64,000 nucleotides of DNA from Filomicrobium insigne (GTDB taxonomy: Bacteria > Pseudomonadota > Alphaproteobacteria > Rhizobiales > Hyphomicrobiaceae), in assembly GCF_900104305.1 (NCBI RefSeq), contig NZ_FNJC01000003.1, forward strand, positions 62,001 through 126,000, read 5' to 3'. The position numbers were made by a program, and so were the translations under genes. Under the pieces are notes generated by a model that saw nothing but the letters and a program-made list of their open reading frames with translations, had not been told where the DNA came from and searched no databases. Every line of letters starts with the position of its first letter. Within the stretch, counting starts at the first letter, position 1. Of the stretch, positions 44,064 to 53,780 are shown one piece after another.

Positions 44064-44858
44064 ATGCCTCGCTTTGCCGCCAATTTAAGTTTTCTGTTCA
44101 CAGAGCTGCCATTCCTGGACCGCTTTGCGGCTGCTGCTGAGGCTGGTTTTGAAGGGGTCGAGATCCTGTTCCCTTACGATTGGCCCGCGAGCGAGGTTTC
44201 CGCGGCACTTAAGGCCAATGACCTCACCTTGGTCCTCTTCAATATTTGGCCCGGCGACTGGGCTGCAGGGGAACGCGGGCTCGCAGGCATCCCGGGTCGT
44301 GAAGCCGACTTTGAGGAGCGCGTGGCTCAGGCCTTGCGCTATGCTGACGAACTTGGCTGTCTGCGCCTCCACGCCATGGCGGGATTAGCCGAGCACGGAG
44401 CAAATTTTGAAACCTATTACGCGAACCTCTCACGCGCTGCGCGCATGGCGGCATCCCACGGGATCGACATCCTGATTGAGCCGATAAACTCCCGCGATAT
44501 CCCGGGCTACCTGCTCAATCGGACAGAGGATGCGCGCACAACGATTGAAGCTGTCGGCGTGTCCAACATCGGCCTGCAATTCGACCTTTATCATCGGCAC
44601 ATCGAGCAGGGCGGCGTGGAAAACGCCATTATGGAATTCGGTTATCTCGCGCGCCACTATCAGGTCGCCGGCCCTCCCGATCGTGGCGAGCCCGATGCTG
44701 GCGATCTCGACTACGCGGCGATTTTTAATCTGTTGGATGCTAGTGATTTTCGCGGATGGGTCGGTTGCGAATATCGTCCGCGCGCCGCCACCAAAGAGGG
44801 GCTTATGTGGGCGCAGCGCTGCGGTGTCCGTTTTGACGGCAAACCCAATACAGCTTGA
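44064..44858 (+). CDS. hyi: Hydroxypyruvate isomerase family protein
   Basis: A 264-residue TIM-barrel sugar isomerase. Family features include LSFLFTELPFLDRFAAAAEAGFEGVEILFPYD, catalytic Glu in ILIEPINSRDIPGYLL, QFDLYHRHIEQGG and the second Glu in GWVGCEYRP. The group includes hydroxypyruvate isomerase and 2-oxo-tetronate isomerase (OtnI). With no otn or glyoxylate genes near, hydroxypyruvate is the default substrate but not certain. Confidence 0.87.
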   Translation: MPRFAANLSFLFTELPFLDRFAAAAEAGFEGVEILFPYDWPASEVSAALKANDLTLVLFNIWPGDWAAGERGLAGIPGREADFEERVAQALRYADELGCLRLHAMAGLAEHGANFETYYANLSRAARMAASHGIDILIEPINSRDIPGYLLNRTEDARTTIEAVGVSNIGLQFDLYHRHIEQGGVENAIMEFGYLARHYQVAGPPDRGEPDAGDLDYAAIFNLLDASDFRGWVGCEYRPRAATKEGLMWAQRCGVRFDGKPNTA

Positions 44859-44968
44859 TCGACGCAAAAGCCGGGATAATGCGTGTTATTTCGCTGTTAC
44901 AATTTTTTACCTGCGGGAGATGATCTCTCAGCCCGTCGAGATAGATTTTAGTTTTGCTACGATAATCG

Positions 44969-44994
44969 GGAACACGATGCGTTATTGGCGCGTT
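44969..44994 (+). promoter_or_regulatory. EcfG-type general stress promoter before the ATP-grasp cluster
   Basis: GGAAC at 44969-44973 and CGTT at 44991-44994, with a 17-base spacer, match the EcfG consensus exactly. It lies 129 bases upstream of the first ATP-grasp start in an AT-rich gap with no other gene. Confidence 0.7.
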
Positions 44995-45066
44995 GTCTGC
45001 TTATATATTCAGCACATCGCCCAAAAGACTATCGTTGCGGCTAACGATTGCCTGGGTGATACTGCG

Positions 45067-45079
45067 ATTGCTTAGCAAT
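45067..45079. promoter_or_regulatory. Palindrome in the ATP-grasp leader
   Basis: The perfect palindrome ATTGCT-T-AGCAAT lies between the EcfG-type promoter and the ATG at 45124, 44 bases upstream of it. It could be an operator for an unknown regulator. Confidence 0.35.
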
Positions 45080-45123
45080 AAGACAGCTAATGCTCTCCAC
45101 AGGCTCAAGCTACAGAGCAATCG

Positions 45124-46605
45124 ATGGCAACAATTGCAGCCTTGACGGATCCGACCCAGCCAGCACCCTTCGATAATTATGATCCAAGGGGTCACTATTG
45201 CGAACTCCTCGGCACGAAACTGGAACCCGGAAGCAGCGCCATAGGCATCTGGCAGCGTCTTCAGTCTCTCGGCCTCGACGCGTTGCAAACGCGAGCCGCT
45301 GAAGCGGCTAATGAACTCTTCAATTTAGGTATTACATTCACCGTCTATACCGAGCGCACGGCGATAGACCGTATTCTTCCCTTCGACGTGATCCCCCGTA
45401 TCATTCCGGCCAATGAGTGGGACCTGTTGGAAAAGGGAATTCAGCAGCGGGTGAAAGCGCTGAATCTCTTTTTATGGGACGTCTACCACGAACGGAAAAT
45501 CCTTCGCGATGGCGTCATTCCAGCCAATCTCGTTTTGAAGAATGCCAATTACCGCGAAGAAATGATTGGCCTCGATCCGCCATGCGGCACTTACATCCAC
45601 ATTAACGGCACAGATATTATTCGTGACGCCAATGGAGAGTTTCTGGTCCTTGAGGACAATGGCCGCGCGCCTTCTGGCGTCTCATACGTCGTAGAAAACC
45701 GCCACTTGATGCAGCGGGCCTTCCCCGATCTCATGCAGGGGTTGAAGGTGCGTTCGGTCTCCGACTATGGCGAACGCCTCCATCACAAGCTGGCGGAAGT
45801 CGCGCCAGAGGGTGTGACTGATCCCACGGTCGTTCTTCTGTCGCCGGGAGTCTACAACTCGGCGTACTTCGAACACATCTTCCTCGCGCGCGAAATGGGC
45901 GTCCCGCTCATCGAGGGCCGTGACCTGATCGTCGAGAACGATCGCGTCTTTATGAAAACCGTTGCCGGATTAGAGCCGGTCCATGTCATCTATCGTCGTC
46001 TAAATGACGATTTCCTCGATCCAGAGGCATTCAATCCCGAGAGCATGCTTGGGGCCGCGGGGCTCATGCGCGCGGCGCGCCGTGGTAATGTCACGCTCGC
46101 CAATGCCGTCGGAACTGGCGTTGCGGACGACAAGGCGGTTTATGCTTATGTGCCGCGCATTATCCAGTACTACCTCAACGAAGAGCCGATCCTCGGGAAC
46201 GTTGAGACACACATCTGCGCGGAGAAGGAAGGGCTATCCTATACGCTCGCCAACTTGGACAAGCTGGTGGTTAAGCCGGTCGGTGAATCGGGAGGCTACG
46301 GTATCGTCGTTGGTCCGAAGGCGACACGAGCCGAGCTCGACGAGGCCCGCGAGGGCATCCTGCGCGATCCGGCGAACTTCATCGCGCAACCAATGATAGA
46401 CCTCTCCGTCTGCCCCACCCTGACCGAACACGGTTTGCGCCCACGACATGTCGATCTGCGGCCCTATGCGATTACGGGACGTGACACCTGGGTGCTTCCC
46501 GGCGGCCTGACCCGAGTGGCGTTGAAGGAAGGGTCAATCATCGTCAATTCATCGCAAGGCGGCGGCACGAAGGATACGTGGGTGTTGAAGGAGGCGTGTA
46601 AGTGA
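45124..46605 (+). CDS. Circularly permuted type 2 ATP-grasp protein
   Basis: A 493-residue predicted amide- or peptide-bond-forming ligase. Blocks of the family are complete: WDVYHERKILRDG, YIHINGTDIIRD, the acidic VLEDNGRAPSGVSYVVENR, LLSPGVYNSAYFEH, the ATP-binding VVKPVGESGGYGIVVGP and PGGLTRVAL with SSQGGGTKDTWVL. It is coupled to the alpha-E gene by a GTGA overlap. Comparative genomics predicts synthesis of an unknown peptide by this set. An EcfG-type promoter lies upstream. The ribosome site is weak. Confidence 0.93.
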   Translation: MATIAALTDPTQPAPFDNYDPRGHYCELLGTKLEPGSSAIGIWQRLQSLGLDALQTRAAEAANELFNLGITFTVYTERTAIDRILPFDVIPRIIPANEWDLLEKGIQQRVKALNLFLWDVYHERKILRDGVIPANLVLKNANYREEMIGLDPPCGTYIHINGTDIIRDANGEFLVLEDNGRAPSGVSYVVENRHLMQRAFPDLMQGLKVRSVSDYGERLHHKLAEVAPEGVTDPTVVLLSPGVYNSAYFEHIFLAREMGVPLIEGRDLIVENDRVFMKTVAGLEPVHVIYRRLNDDFLDPEAFNPESMLGAAGLMRAARRGNVTLANAVGTGVADDKAVYAYVPRIIQYYLNEEPILGNVETHICAEKEGLSYTLANLDKLVVKPVGESGGYGIVVGPKATRAELDEAREGILRDPANFIAQPMIDLSVCPTLTEHGLRPRHVDLRPYAITGRDTWVLPGGLTRVALKEGSIIVNSSQGGGTKDTWVLKEACK

Positions 46606-47645
46606 GTCTGCTGGCGCGCTACGCAGAGCACTTGTTCTGGATGGCCCGTTATATGGAGCGGGCTGACAGTCTCGCCCGAATTATTGAAACGCATGCGGCC
46701 TACGATCGAGGGCGCGAGTCCGAGACGTCGTGGAAGTGGCTCGTGCAGCTCTACGCAGATGACGAGGAGTTCGAGGAAAAATACACCGACGCATCTCAGC
46801 GTAACGTCCTGCATTTTTATATCCGAGACCTGGACCATCCAGGTTCGATTTTGTCGGCTATAAAGGCGGCGCGGGAGAACGCGCGCGCACTCCGGGCCTA
46901 TCTGCCGACAGAGATGTGGTCGCAGCTCAACGAGTTCTACAATCGCATCATGCTGACAGGCGAAGCGGAAATCGACATCGTGCACCTCTCGCGCACGTGT
47001 GGCATGATCAAGAGCGGTTGCCAGGCTCAGTTTGGTATCGCCGACAGCACGCTTTATCGCGATGAAGGCTGGCGCTTCTACGGCCTGGGCCAATTTCTTG
47101 AACGTGCCGACCAGACGAGCCGGCTGCTCGATGTGAAGTTCGCACAGCTCGCTGCCGAAGAGTCTCCGCAAGACCGCATCGCCGACACGACATTTTGGGC
47201 ATTGGTTTTGCGCTCGGCGTCCGCGTATCAGGCATTCCAGAGGATCGAAGCCTGCCGCGTCGACCCGGATCGCATCGCTGTCTTCTTACTTCTCAACCCA
47301 AGCCATCCGCGCTCCGTTTCCTTCTGCACCCATCAGATGGAACGCCTGCTGCACGAACTACGTATGCGGTGTCGATTGGCGAGGACAGGACGTGCGTTGC
47401 ATCATCTCGATGAATTGACGGCATACCTGCAGGTGGCTCAGCAGCATGCCGATCTGGTCGGGAACCTGCATGCCTTCAACGACGGCCTTCAGCGGCGCCT
47501 CAACGCAATTGCCGATGAATTGGGGGCGACGTTCTTCGGATACGCACCGCATCAACCAATCGTCCAGACACCAGAGCCGGGAATGCCTGTGATCGGAAAT
47601 GTGACGCAGAGCCAAAGTCAGAGCCAAGGCTCGGCGCCCTCCTAA
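46602..47645 (+). CDS. Alpha-E domain protein
   Basis: A 347-residue all-helical protein of the alpha-E (DUF403) family, starting with the typical LLARYAEHLFWMARYMERADSLARIIETH. Internal blocks RACGMIKS-like RTCGMIKSGCQAQFGIADSTLYRDEGWRFYGLGQFLERADQTSRLLD are well conserved. The biochemical role is unknown; it always accompanies this ATP-grasp type. GTG start overlaps the ATP-grasp stop, so the two are made together. The C terminus is Gln/Ser-rich. Confidence 0.92.
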   Translation: MSLLARYAEHLFWMARYMERADSLARIIETHAAYDRGRESETSWKWLVQLYADDEEFEEKYTDASQRNVLHFYIRDLDHPGSILSAIKAARENARALRAYLPTEMWSQLNEFYNRIMLTGEAEIDIVHLSRTCGMIKSGCQAQFGIADSTLYRDEGWRFYGLGQFLERADQTSRLLDVKFAQLAAEESPQDRIADTTFWALVLRSASAYQAFQRIEACRVDPDRIAVFLLLNPSHPRSVSFCTHQMERLLHELRMRCRLARTGRALHHLDELTAYLQVAQQHADLVGNLHAFNDGLQRRLNAIADELGATFFGYAPHQPIVQTPEPGMPVIGNVTQSQSQSQGSAPS

Positions 47646-47699
47646 GCACGCTCCCCCGACCGAAATGTCTTCGTTGCTGCAACCTCATCATCGGTCTCC

Positions 47700-50600
47700 A
47701 TGCTTCATGTCGCACTGACTCACCGGACCACATATCGCTACGACCGGACAATCAACATGGGCCCGCAGATTATCCGTCTGCGTCCTGCCCCACATTGTCG
47801 AACACCGATTTTGAGCTACTCGCTCACATTGTCCCCGAAGTCGCATTGGCTCAATTGGCAACAGGATCCGTTCGGTAATTTCCTGGCCCGGGTCGTGTTG
47901 CCGGAACCGACGGATGAGTTCTCGGTAACGGTTGATCTGATCGCCGATATGGCCGTCATCAATCCGTTCGACTTCTTCATCGAAGAGAGCGCGGCGGAAT
48001 GGCCGTTTGCCTACGATCCGGCTCTGCAAAGAGAACTTCAGCCCTACCTGTTGCCGGAAGAGATGGGCCCCGAGCTGAAGGCTTACCTTGCGACCATCGA
48101 TCGTTCTGCGAAAACGACGATCGATTTTGTCTGCGACCTGAACCGCCAACTGCAATCCGCCGTGCGGTATCTGATCCGGATGGAGCCAGGCGTCCAGACG
48201 CCGGAGACAACGCTGACCAACGCCTCCGGCTCGTGCCGGGATAGCGCCTGGCTGCTTGTTCAGATCCTGAGAAATCTCGGATTGGCGGCGCGCTTCGTCT
48301 CTGGCTACCTGATCCAGCTGAAGCCGGATGTGAAAGCCCTCGAGGGGCCATCCGGGGCCGAAACGGATTTCACGGATCTGCATGCCTGGGCCGAAGTTTA
48401 CGTTCCGGGCGCTGGGTGGATCGGCCTCGACCCGACGTCCGGCCTCTTAGCCGGAGAAGGCCATATTCCGCTAGCCGCGACACCGCATCCCGTGAGCGCG
48501 GCGCCCATTACAGGCGCGCATGAAAAAGCCGAAGTCGAGTTCGACTTCGAAATGGCCGTAACACGCGTGCGCGAAACGCCGCGCGTGACAAAGCCATACG
48601 ACGATGCTCAGTGGCAAGACATCGTGAATGCAGGTCGCGCCGTCGATGTGCTGTTGAGCAAAGGCGACGTGCGCTTGTCGATGGGCGGTGAACCGACATT
48701 CGTCGCTGTCGACGACATGGATGGCGCCGAATGGAATACGGCGGCAGTCGGACCGACCAAACGGCGGTACGCAGAGGATCTTGTGCGTCGTCTGCGCGAC
48801 CGCTTTGCGCCGGGCGGCCTGCTGCACTACGGTCAGGGCAAATGGTATCCTGGTGAAGAGCTTCCGCGTTGGTCCTTCTCGATTTATTGGCGCGCTGATC
48901 AGGAACCGCTTTGGACCGATGACGCGCTCATAGCTCCCGAGGCGCAAGAGGGGCCACCACCCACAAAGCTGGACGCGGAAAAATTCACGAAAGCGTTGTG
49001 CGATGAACTGGGCTTGCCCGACGATAGCGGGATTCCCGCATACGAGGATGTCGCTCACTTCATGCTCATTGAGCAGAAGTTACCGATCAACCTGACACCG
49101 GAAGACAACAAGCTCGAAAATGAAGCCGACCGCGCCCGTCTTATCCGGGTATTTGAGCGCGGGCTAGGAGCTCCGGTGGGCTATGTTTTACCTATTCAGG
49201 CGTGGCAGACGCACGACCGCGGCCGGCGTTGGGTCACCGAACGCTGGGCGCTACGGTGGGACAAACTTTTCCTCACGCCGGGCGACTCCCCGATCGGATT
49301 CCGGTTGCCTTTAGCCTCGCTGAACTACGCAGCCCCCGTCGACTACCCACAAGTCATCCCTCGCGATCCGCAAGTGCCCCGCGAGCCGCTGCCGCAACGG
49401 CAAGTGCTTTTGCAGCGTCGACGCACAGTGACGCTTACGGCGCAACAGCCCGTGACAGCACCGGAGAAGGATGAAATTTATGGTGCCGTGCGCACGGCCC
49501 TTGCCGTCGAGCCGCGAGATGGCCGCGTATGTGTATTCATGCCTCCGCTTGAGGACGCTGAAGACTATGCTGCCCTCGCAGGTGCGATTGAGGGAGCGGC
49601 TGGAAAAACGGGAGTAAAGGTCCACATCGAGGGGTATTCCCCACCTCACGATAGCCGATTGAACGAAATCAAGGTCACGCCGGACCCCGGCGTCATTGAG
49701 GTCAACACGCAGCCGGTGAGTTCCTGGGCGGAGGCTCTCAAAGTGACGGAGGGGCTATATGAAGATGCACATCAGTGCTGGCTCGGTACAGAGAAGTTCA
49801 TGCTCGACGGCCGGCATACGGGTACGGGGGGCGGCAATCACATCGTGTTGGGTGGGCTGACGCCCGCCGACAGTCCATTCTTGCGCCGGCCGGATCTGTT
49901 GGCGAGCCTTGTCGCCTATTGGCAGAACCATCCCTCACTGTCCTATCTATTCTCCGGGATGTTCATCGGCCCCACCTCCCAGGCTCCGCGTGTTGATGAA
50001 GCGCGGCACGAAAGTCTGTACGAGCTGGAAATCGCGCTTGCCCAGGTGCCGGGCCCCGGGGAGGGGCACCTGCCACCCTGGCTCGTCGACCGTATCTTTA
50101 GAAACCTGCTCATCGATGTAACGGGCAACACCCATCGTGCCGAAATCTGCATCGATAAGCTGTATTCGCCCGATGGCCCGACCGGTCGCCTGGGCCTCGT
50201 GGAATTTCGATCGTTTGAAATGCCGCCGCACCCGCGCATGAGCTTGGCGCAACAACTACTTCTGCGGGCGCTCATCGCGTGGTTCTGGGAAACGCCTTAT
50301 CGTCGGCCTCTCGTCCGTTGGGGCACGTCACTCCATGATTGTTTCATGCTGCCTCACTTCGTGTGGTCGGATTTTGCGGATGTTGTGGCTGATTTGCGAG
50401 CCGCGGGCCTTCCCATCGAGCTATCCTGGTTCGAGCCCCACTTTGAGTTCCGTTTCCCGCGCTATGGCCAGGTTGCGACCCACGGATTGACGGTTGAGTT
50501 ACGCCAGGCGCTCGAACCCTGGCACGTTATGGGAGAGGAAGGTGCTGTCGGCGGCACCGCGCGTTACGTCGACTCCTCGCTTGAGCGTGTCCAGATCAAG

Positions 50601-50996
50601 GTCACAGGGCAGTCGGACAACCGCTTTGAAATCACCTGCAATGGGGTGAAGCTCCCCCTTACCAAAACGGGTGGTGCGGGCGAAGCGGTCGCAGGGATAC
50701 GTTACCGGGCGTGGCAGCCACCCTCATGCCTCCATCCCACGATTGGACCACACGTGCCCTTGACCATCGACATCTACGACACCTGGAGCGGCCGTGCCGT
50801 AGCCGGATGTCGCTATCATGTGTCGCATCCAGGCGGCCGCAATTTCGAAAACTTTCCGGTCAATGCGTTTGAGGCGGAGGGACGGCGGTTGGCCAGATTC
50901 GAGGGGAATGGCCACACGGCAGGAGCCACCACGCCGATCAATCCTCCCAGAAATCCGGACTATCCGGTCACCCTGGACCTGCGTCTTGTGCGCTAA
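47700..50996 (+). CDS. Transglutaminase-like protein fused to DUF2126
   Basis: A 1098-residue protein. Residues 1-90 are the bacterial transglutaminase N domain (HRTTYRYDRTINMGPQIIRLRP), 150-260 the core with triad Cys179 (GSCRDSAWLL), His228 (DLHAWAEV) and Asp244 (GLDPTSGL). Residues about 300-1098 are DUF2126, including VRLSMGGEPTFVA, VEVNTQPVSSWAE-like EVNTQPVSSW, GGGNHIVLGG and EFRSFEMPPHPRMS; this part has been suggested to be a glutamine-synthetase-like ligase (from memory). A protease or transferase plus ligase in one chain. Gap of 54 bases after alpha-E. Confidence 0.92.
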   Translation: MLHVALTHRTTYRYDRTINMGPQIIRLRPAPHCRTPILSYSLTLSPKSHWLNWQQDPFGNFLARVVLPEPTDEFSVTVDLIADMAVINPFDFFIEESAAEWPFAYDPALQRELQPYLLPEEMGPELKAYLATIDRSAKTTIDFVCDLNRQLQSAVRYLIRMEPGVQTPETTLTNASGSCRDSAWLLVQILRNLGLAARFVSGYLIQLKPDVKALEGPSGAETDFTDLHAWAEVYVPGAGWIGLDPTSGLLAGEGHIPLAATPHPVSAAPITGAHEKAEVEFDFEMAVTRVRETPRVTKPYDDAQWQDIVNAGRAVDVLLSKGDVRLSMGGEPTFVAVDDMDGAEWNTAAVGPTKRRYAEDLVRRLRDRFAPGGLLHYGQGKWYPGEELPRWSFSIYWRADQEPLWTDDALIAPEAQEGPPPTKLDAEKFTKALCDELGLPDDSGIPAYEDVAHFMLIEQKLPINLTPEDNKLENEADRARLIRVFERGLGAPVGYVLPIQAWQTHDRGRRWVTERWALRWDKLFLTPGDSPIGFRLPLASLNYAAPVDYPQVIPRDPQVPREPLPQRQVLLQRRRTVTLTAQQPVTAPEKDEIYGAVRTALAVEPRDGRVCVFMPPLEDAEDYAALAGAIEGAAGKTGVKVHIEGYSPPHDSRLNEIKVTPDPGVIEVNTQPVSSWAEALKVTEGLYEDAHQCWLGTEKFMLDGRHTGTGGGNHIVLGGLTPADSPFLRRPDLLASLVAYWQNHPSLSYLFSGMFIGPTSQAPRVDEARHESLYELEIALAQVPGPGEGHLPPWLVDRIFRNLLIDVTGNTHRAEICIDKLYSPDGPTGRLGLVEFRSFEMPPHPRMSLAQQLLLRALIAWFWETPYRRPLVRWGTSLHDCFMLPHFVWSDFADVVADLRAAGLPIELSWFEPHFEFRFPRYGQVATHGLTVELRQALEPWHVMGEEGAVGGTARYVDSSLERVQIKVTGQSDNRFEITCNGVKLPLTKTGGAGEAVAGIRYRAWQPPSCLHPTIGPHVPLTIDIYDTWSGRAVAGCRYHVSHPGGRNFENFPVNAFEAEGRRLARFEGNGHTAGATTPINPPRNPDYPVTLDLRLVR

Positions 50997-51236
50997 TTCG
51001 ACCCGTATGAGCATAAATCTACGCCGAATCTGCCGAAACATAGGCCAAGTGTATTCATTTGGTCACGTTGATTGGCAAAGCAGCCTCCTATAATCGGACA
51101 GCTTGGGGCGAGTCGTCGGTAAGTAGAAGCCAGCCGAAAGCACGTTTCTTGAAAGACATGGCGCGAACTCAAAAGGACGCGCAATGTATTCCCTACGTGA
51201 CCATGAGTACCTGCGGTGACCTGGAGCACCGAATAG

Positions 51237-53780
51237 ATGACGATGAGTGCACAGCAAGCCTTGCCCCCTAGTGGGAGCTTGTTAGCCGGTTACCGGCCCA
51301 TCGCAGGCGTTCGTGATGAACTGCTCGATGAGCACGGCCGGCTCCGGGCTCATTGGGCTGATGTGCTAGAAGCTCTTGAAGGTCTCGGTGATCACGAGCG
51401 GCATCAGCGCTCTGACCGTCTTAACCATCGCGTTCGCGAACTCGGCATAGCGAATGATATCTACGCTGACCCGAGCAACACCGAACAACCCTGGCATCTG
51501 GATCTCATTCCGCTGATCATTTCTCCCGCTGAGTGGCGTTGGCTTGAAGCGGCGATGATCCAGCGCGCGCGCCTGATGGACGAGATCCTCAAGGACGTCT
51601 ACGGTGAACAAAACCTCATGCGGCGCAACCTTTTGCCGCCATCTCTCGTATTCTCCGACCCGGCGTTTCTGCGCCCTTGCGTTGGTATAAAACCGACAGG
51701 CTCCCCCCTTCAATTTTACGCAGCGGATATCGCACGCGGCGCGGACGGCATGTGGCGGATCATAGATAGCCATGCCGAAACGATGGCCGGCATCGGCTTC
51801 GCACTAGCCAATCGCGTTGTGCTGACCCAGGTCGCTGGCGACCTGTCTAAAACCGCAAATATCATGCGCCTGTCGTCGTTTTTCAGCGACATGCAGGCCA
51901 GCCTCTTCGCACGGTCGGAAAGACCTGATCCCCGCATTGCACTGCTGACGTCAGGGCCGACGAATAGCGATTATTTCTCGCACGCCTACATCGCTCGATA
52001 TCTTGGGTGCCTCCTTGTTGAGGGAGGCGACCTCAGTGTGGTGAACGAGCGTCTGTACTTGAAGACGCTTGAGGGATTGAAGGCCATCGATCAAGTGGTG
52101 CGCTGCACCGAGGCGGCCTCGTCTGATCCGCTCGAATTGAACCCCAGCGATTTCGGCGGCCCGGTAGGGTTGGTTCAAGCTGCCCAATACAACCCGGATT
52201 TGATCGTCAACGCTCTGGGATCAGCGATCGTCGAAAACCGTGGTTTGAGCGGTTACCTTCCGAGACTGTGCCAGGAACTGCTCGGCGAACCCCTGACGTT
52301 AGGAGATGCGCCGCGTTATTGGCTGGGTGATGCGGAGGCCCGCGAGCAAGTGCTGCGGAATCCGGACAAATGGATTTTCCGCGCCGCGCACGAAGGAACA
52401 GGACGACCGGGCCGTGCAACAGCGGGCCGCATTCTTTCCGCACTCGATTCCGGGACGACCGAGTCGCTCCGCACAGAGGTTGAACTGTTCGGTCAGTCCA
52501 TGGTCGCGGAAGCACCCGTAGGGTTCGCAACGACACCCTCGCTGGGAGAGAACGGTCTGCATCCCGTGCCGTACGCCGTTCGCATATTCGTCAGCGCGAC
52601 TGAGGACGGGTATCGGGTGATGCCCGGTGGCATTGCGATGACCGTGGAGACCCAATCCGTCGCGCTGAGCGCCCCCTCTGCATTGACCCGAGACGTCTGG
52701 ATCAGTTCCGATACCCGTAGCCGCCCGCACACGAGCTTGTGGCGTCCGGCAATAGAAACAGCCACCGTAGATCGGTCGCAGCGCGCGCTGCAAAGCCGCG
52801 TCGCCGACAACCTATTTTGGCTGGGACGTTACGCCGAACGGACGGATTGGATTATGCGAGCGCTGCGGAGTGCTCTGGAGCGGCTTGATCAGGATGTGGG
52901 GGCTTCGCCTGACGGACCGCGAGCGGCACGGCGCTGTTTGTCCAGTTTGATTGCGCGCGACAGCGACGTGGACCTGCCGGGGCCTGAAGTATCCGACATC
53001 GATGCGTTGAACTGGATGATCGGCCAGCTGCTCTGCAATGACACCCACGTCTGCGGCCTCATCCAAACCGTCGAGGCACTTCATCGGACACTCGGACATA
53101 TTCGGGATCGGCTATCACTCGAAGCATGGCGCACGCTCAGACGGCTTCGCGCAGCGGATTTGCGTGGCGTCGCACGTATCGACGCGCTGGAATGGCTTGA
53201 AGATGGGCTGACCTCCATTGCCGCGTTTAATGGCCTGGTCCACGAGAACATGACACGCAACTTCGGTTGGGCTTTCCTCGATATGGGAAGGCGGCTGGAG
53301 CGCGCTTACAATCTCTCAGAAGCGATCGATGCCCTGATCGTGAAAAGCGAAGAACATTCCTCCGCGGAATTGGTTCTTTTGCTTGAACTGGGCGATAGCT
53401 TTATGACGTATCGCTCCCGTTATCGTCTCGAGCCAATGCTGCATCTTGTGCTAGATTTATTGTGCCTCGACGAAGCAAATCCGCGGAGCATAGCGTTCCA
53501 GCTCGCTGCTATTTCAAACCATCTCGAGCACCTGCCCAAGGGGCGGCTCGGAAATACCCTTTCGGAGGAGCGGCGTCTGGTGCTGGGGCTGCGGACTTCG
53601 GTCCAGCTCGCGCAGGCCGAATTGCTGGCCGACAAGAGTGGCGATAGCCAGCTCCGGGATGTTCTAACCGAACAAATGGACAAGCTTCCGCGATTGTCCG
53701 ATGCCATAATGCGTAGTTATTTTAATCCGAGCGACGAGCGTCCAAGTCGTGTGTTCACACGGTTAGAGCCCACTCAATGA
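51237..53780 (+). CDS. ATP-grasp and alpha-E fusion protein
   Basis: An 847-residue protein: a permuted ATP-grasp region (about 60-500) and an alpha-E region from about 520 (RVADNLFWLGRYAERTDWIMRALRSALERL). It duplicates the two previous single-domain genes in one chain. The ATP-grasp half has diverged: the acidic block of the separate enzyme (LEDNGRAPSG) reads IIDSHAETMAG here and the Lys of VVKPVGESGG reads FRAAHEGTG, so ligase activity may be altered or lost. The stop overlaps the next start by four bases (ATGA). Confidence 0.92.
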   Translation: MTMSAQQALPPSGSLLAGYRPIAGVRDELLDEHGRLRAHWADVLEALEGLGDHERHQRSDRLNHRVRELGIANDIYADPSNTEQPWHLDLIPLIISPAEWRWLEAAMIQRARLMDEILKDVYGEQNLMRRNLLPPSLVFSDPAFLRPCVGIKPTGSPLQFYAADIARGADGMWRIIDSHAETMAGIGFALANRVVLTQVAGDLSKTANIMRLSSFFSDMQASLFARSERPDPRIALLTSGPTNSDYFSHAYIARYLGCLLVEGGDLSVVNERLYLKTLEGLKAIDQVVRCTEAASSDPLELNPSDFGGPVGLVQAAQYNPDLIVNALGSAIVENRGLSGYLPRLCQELLGEPLTLGDAPRYWLGDAEAREQVLRNPDKWIFRAAHEGTGRPGRATAGRILSALDSGTTESLRTEVELFGQSMVAEAPVGFATTPSLGENGLHPVPYAVRIFVSATEDGYRVMPGGIAMTVETQSVALSAPSALTRDVWISSDTRSRPHTSLWRPAIETATVDRSQRALQSRVADNLFWLGRYAERTDWIMRALRSALERLDQDVGASPDGPRAARRCLSSLIARDSDVDLPGPEVSDIDALNWMIGQLLCNDTHVCGLIQTVEALHRTLGHIRDRLSLEAWRTLRRLRAADLRGVARIDALEWLEDGLTSIAAFNGLVHENMTRNFGWAFLDMGRRLERAYNLSEAIDALIVKSEEHSSAELVLLLELGDSFMTYRSRYRLEPMLHLVLDLLCLDEANPRSIAFQLAAISNHLEHLPKGRLGNTLSEERRLVLGLRTSVQLAQAELLADKSGDSQLRDVLTEQMDKLPRLSDAIMRSYFNPSDERPSRVFTRLEPTQ

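Noticed and set aside
51059-51271. Plus-strand frame of 70 codons before the ATP-grasp/alpha-E fusion
   Set aside because: Overlaps the fusion start and has no motif or ribosome site.
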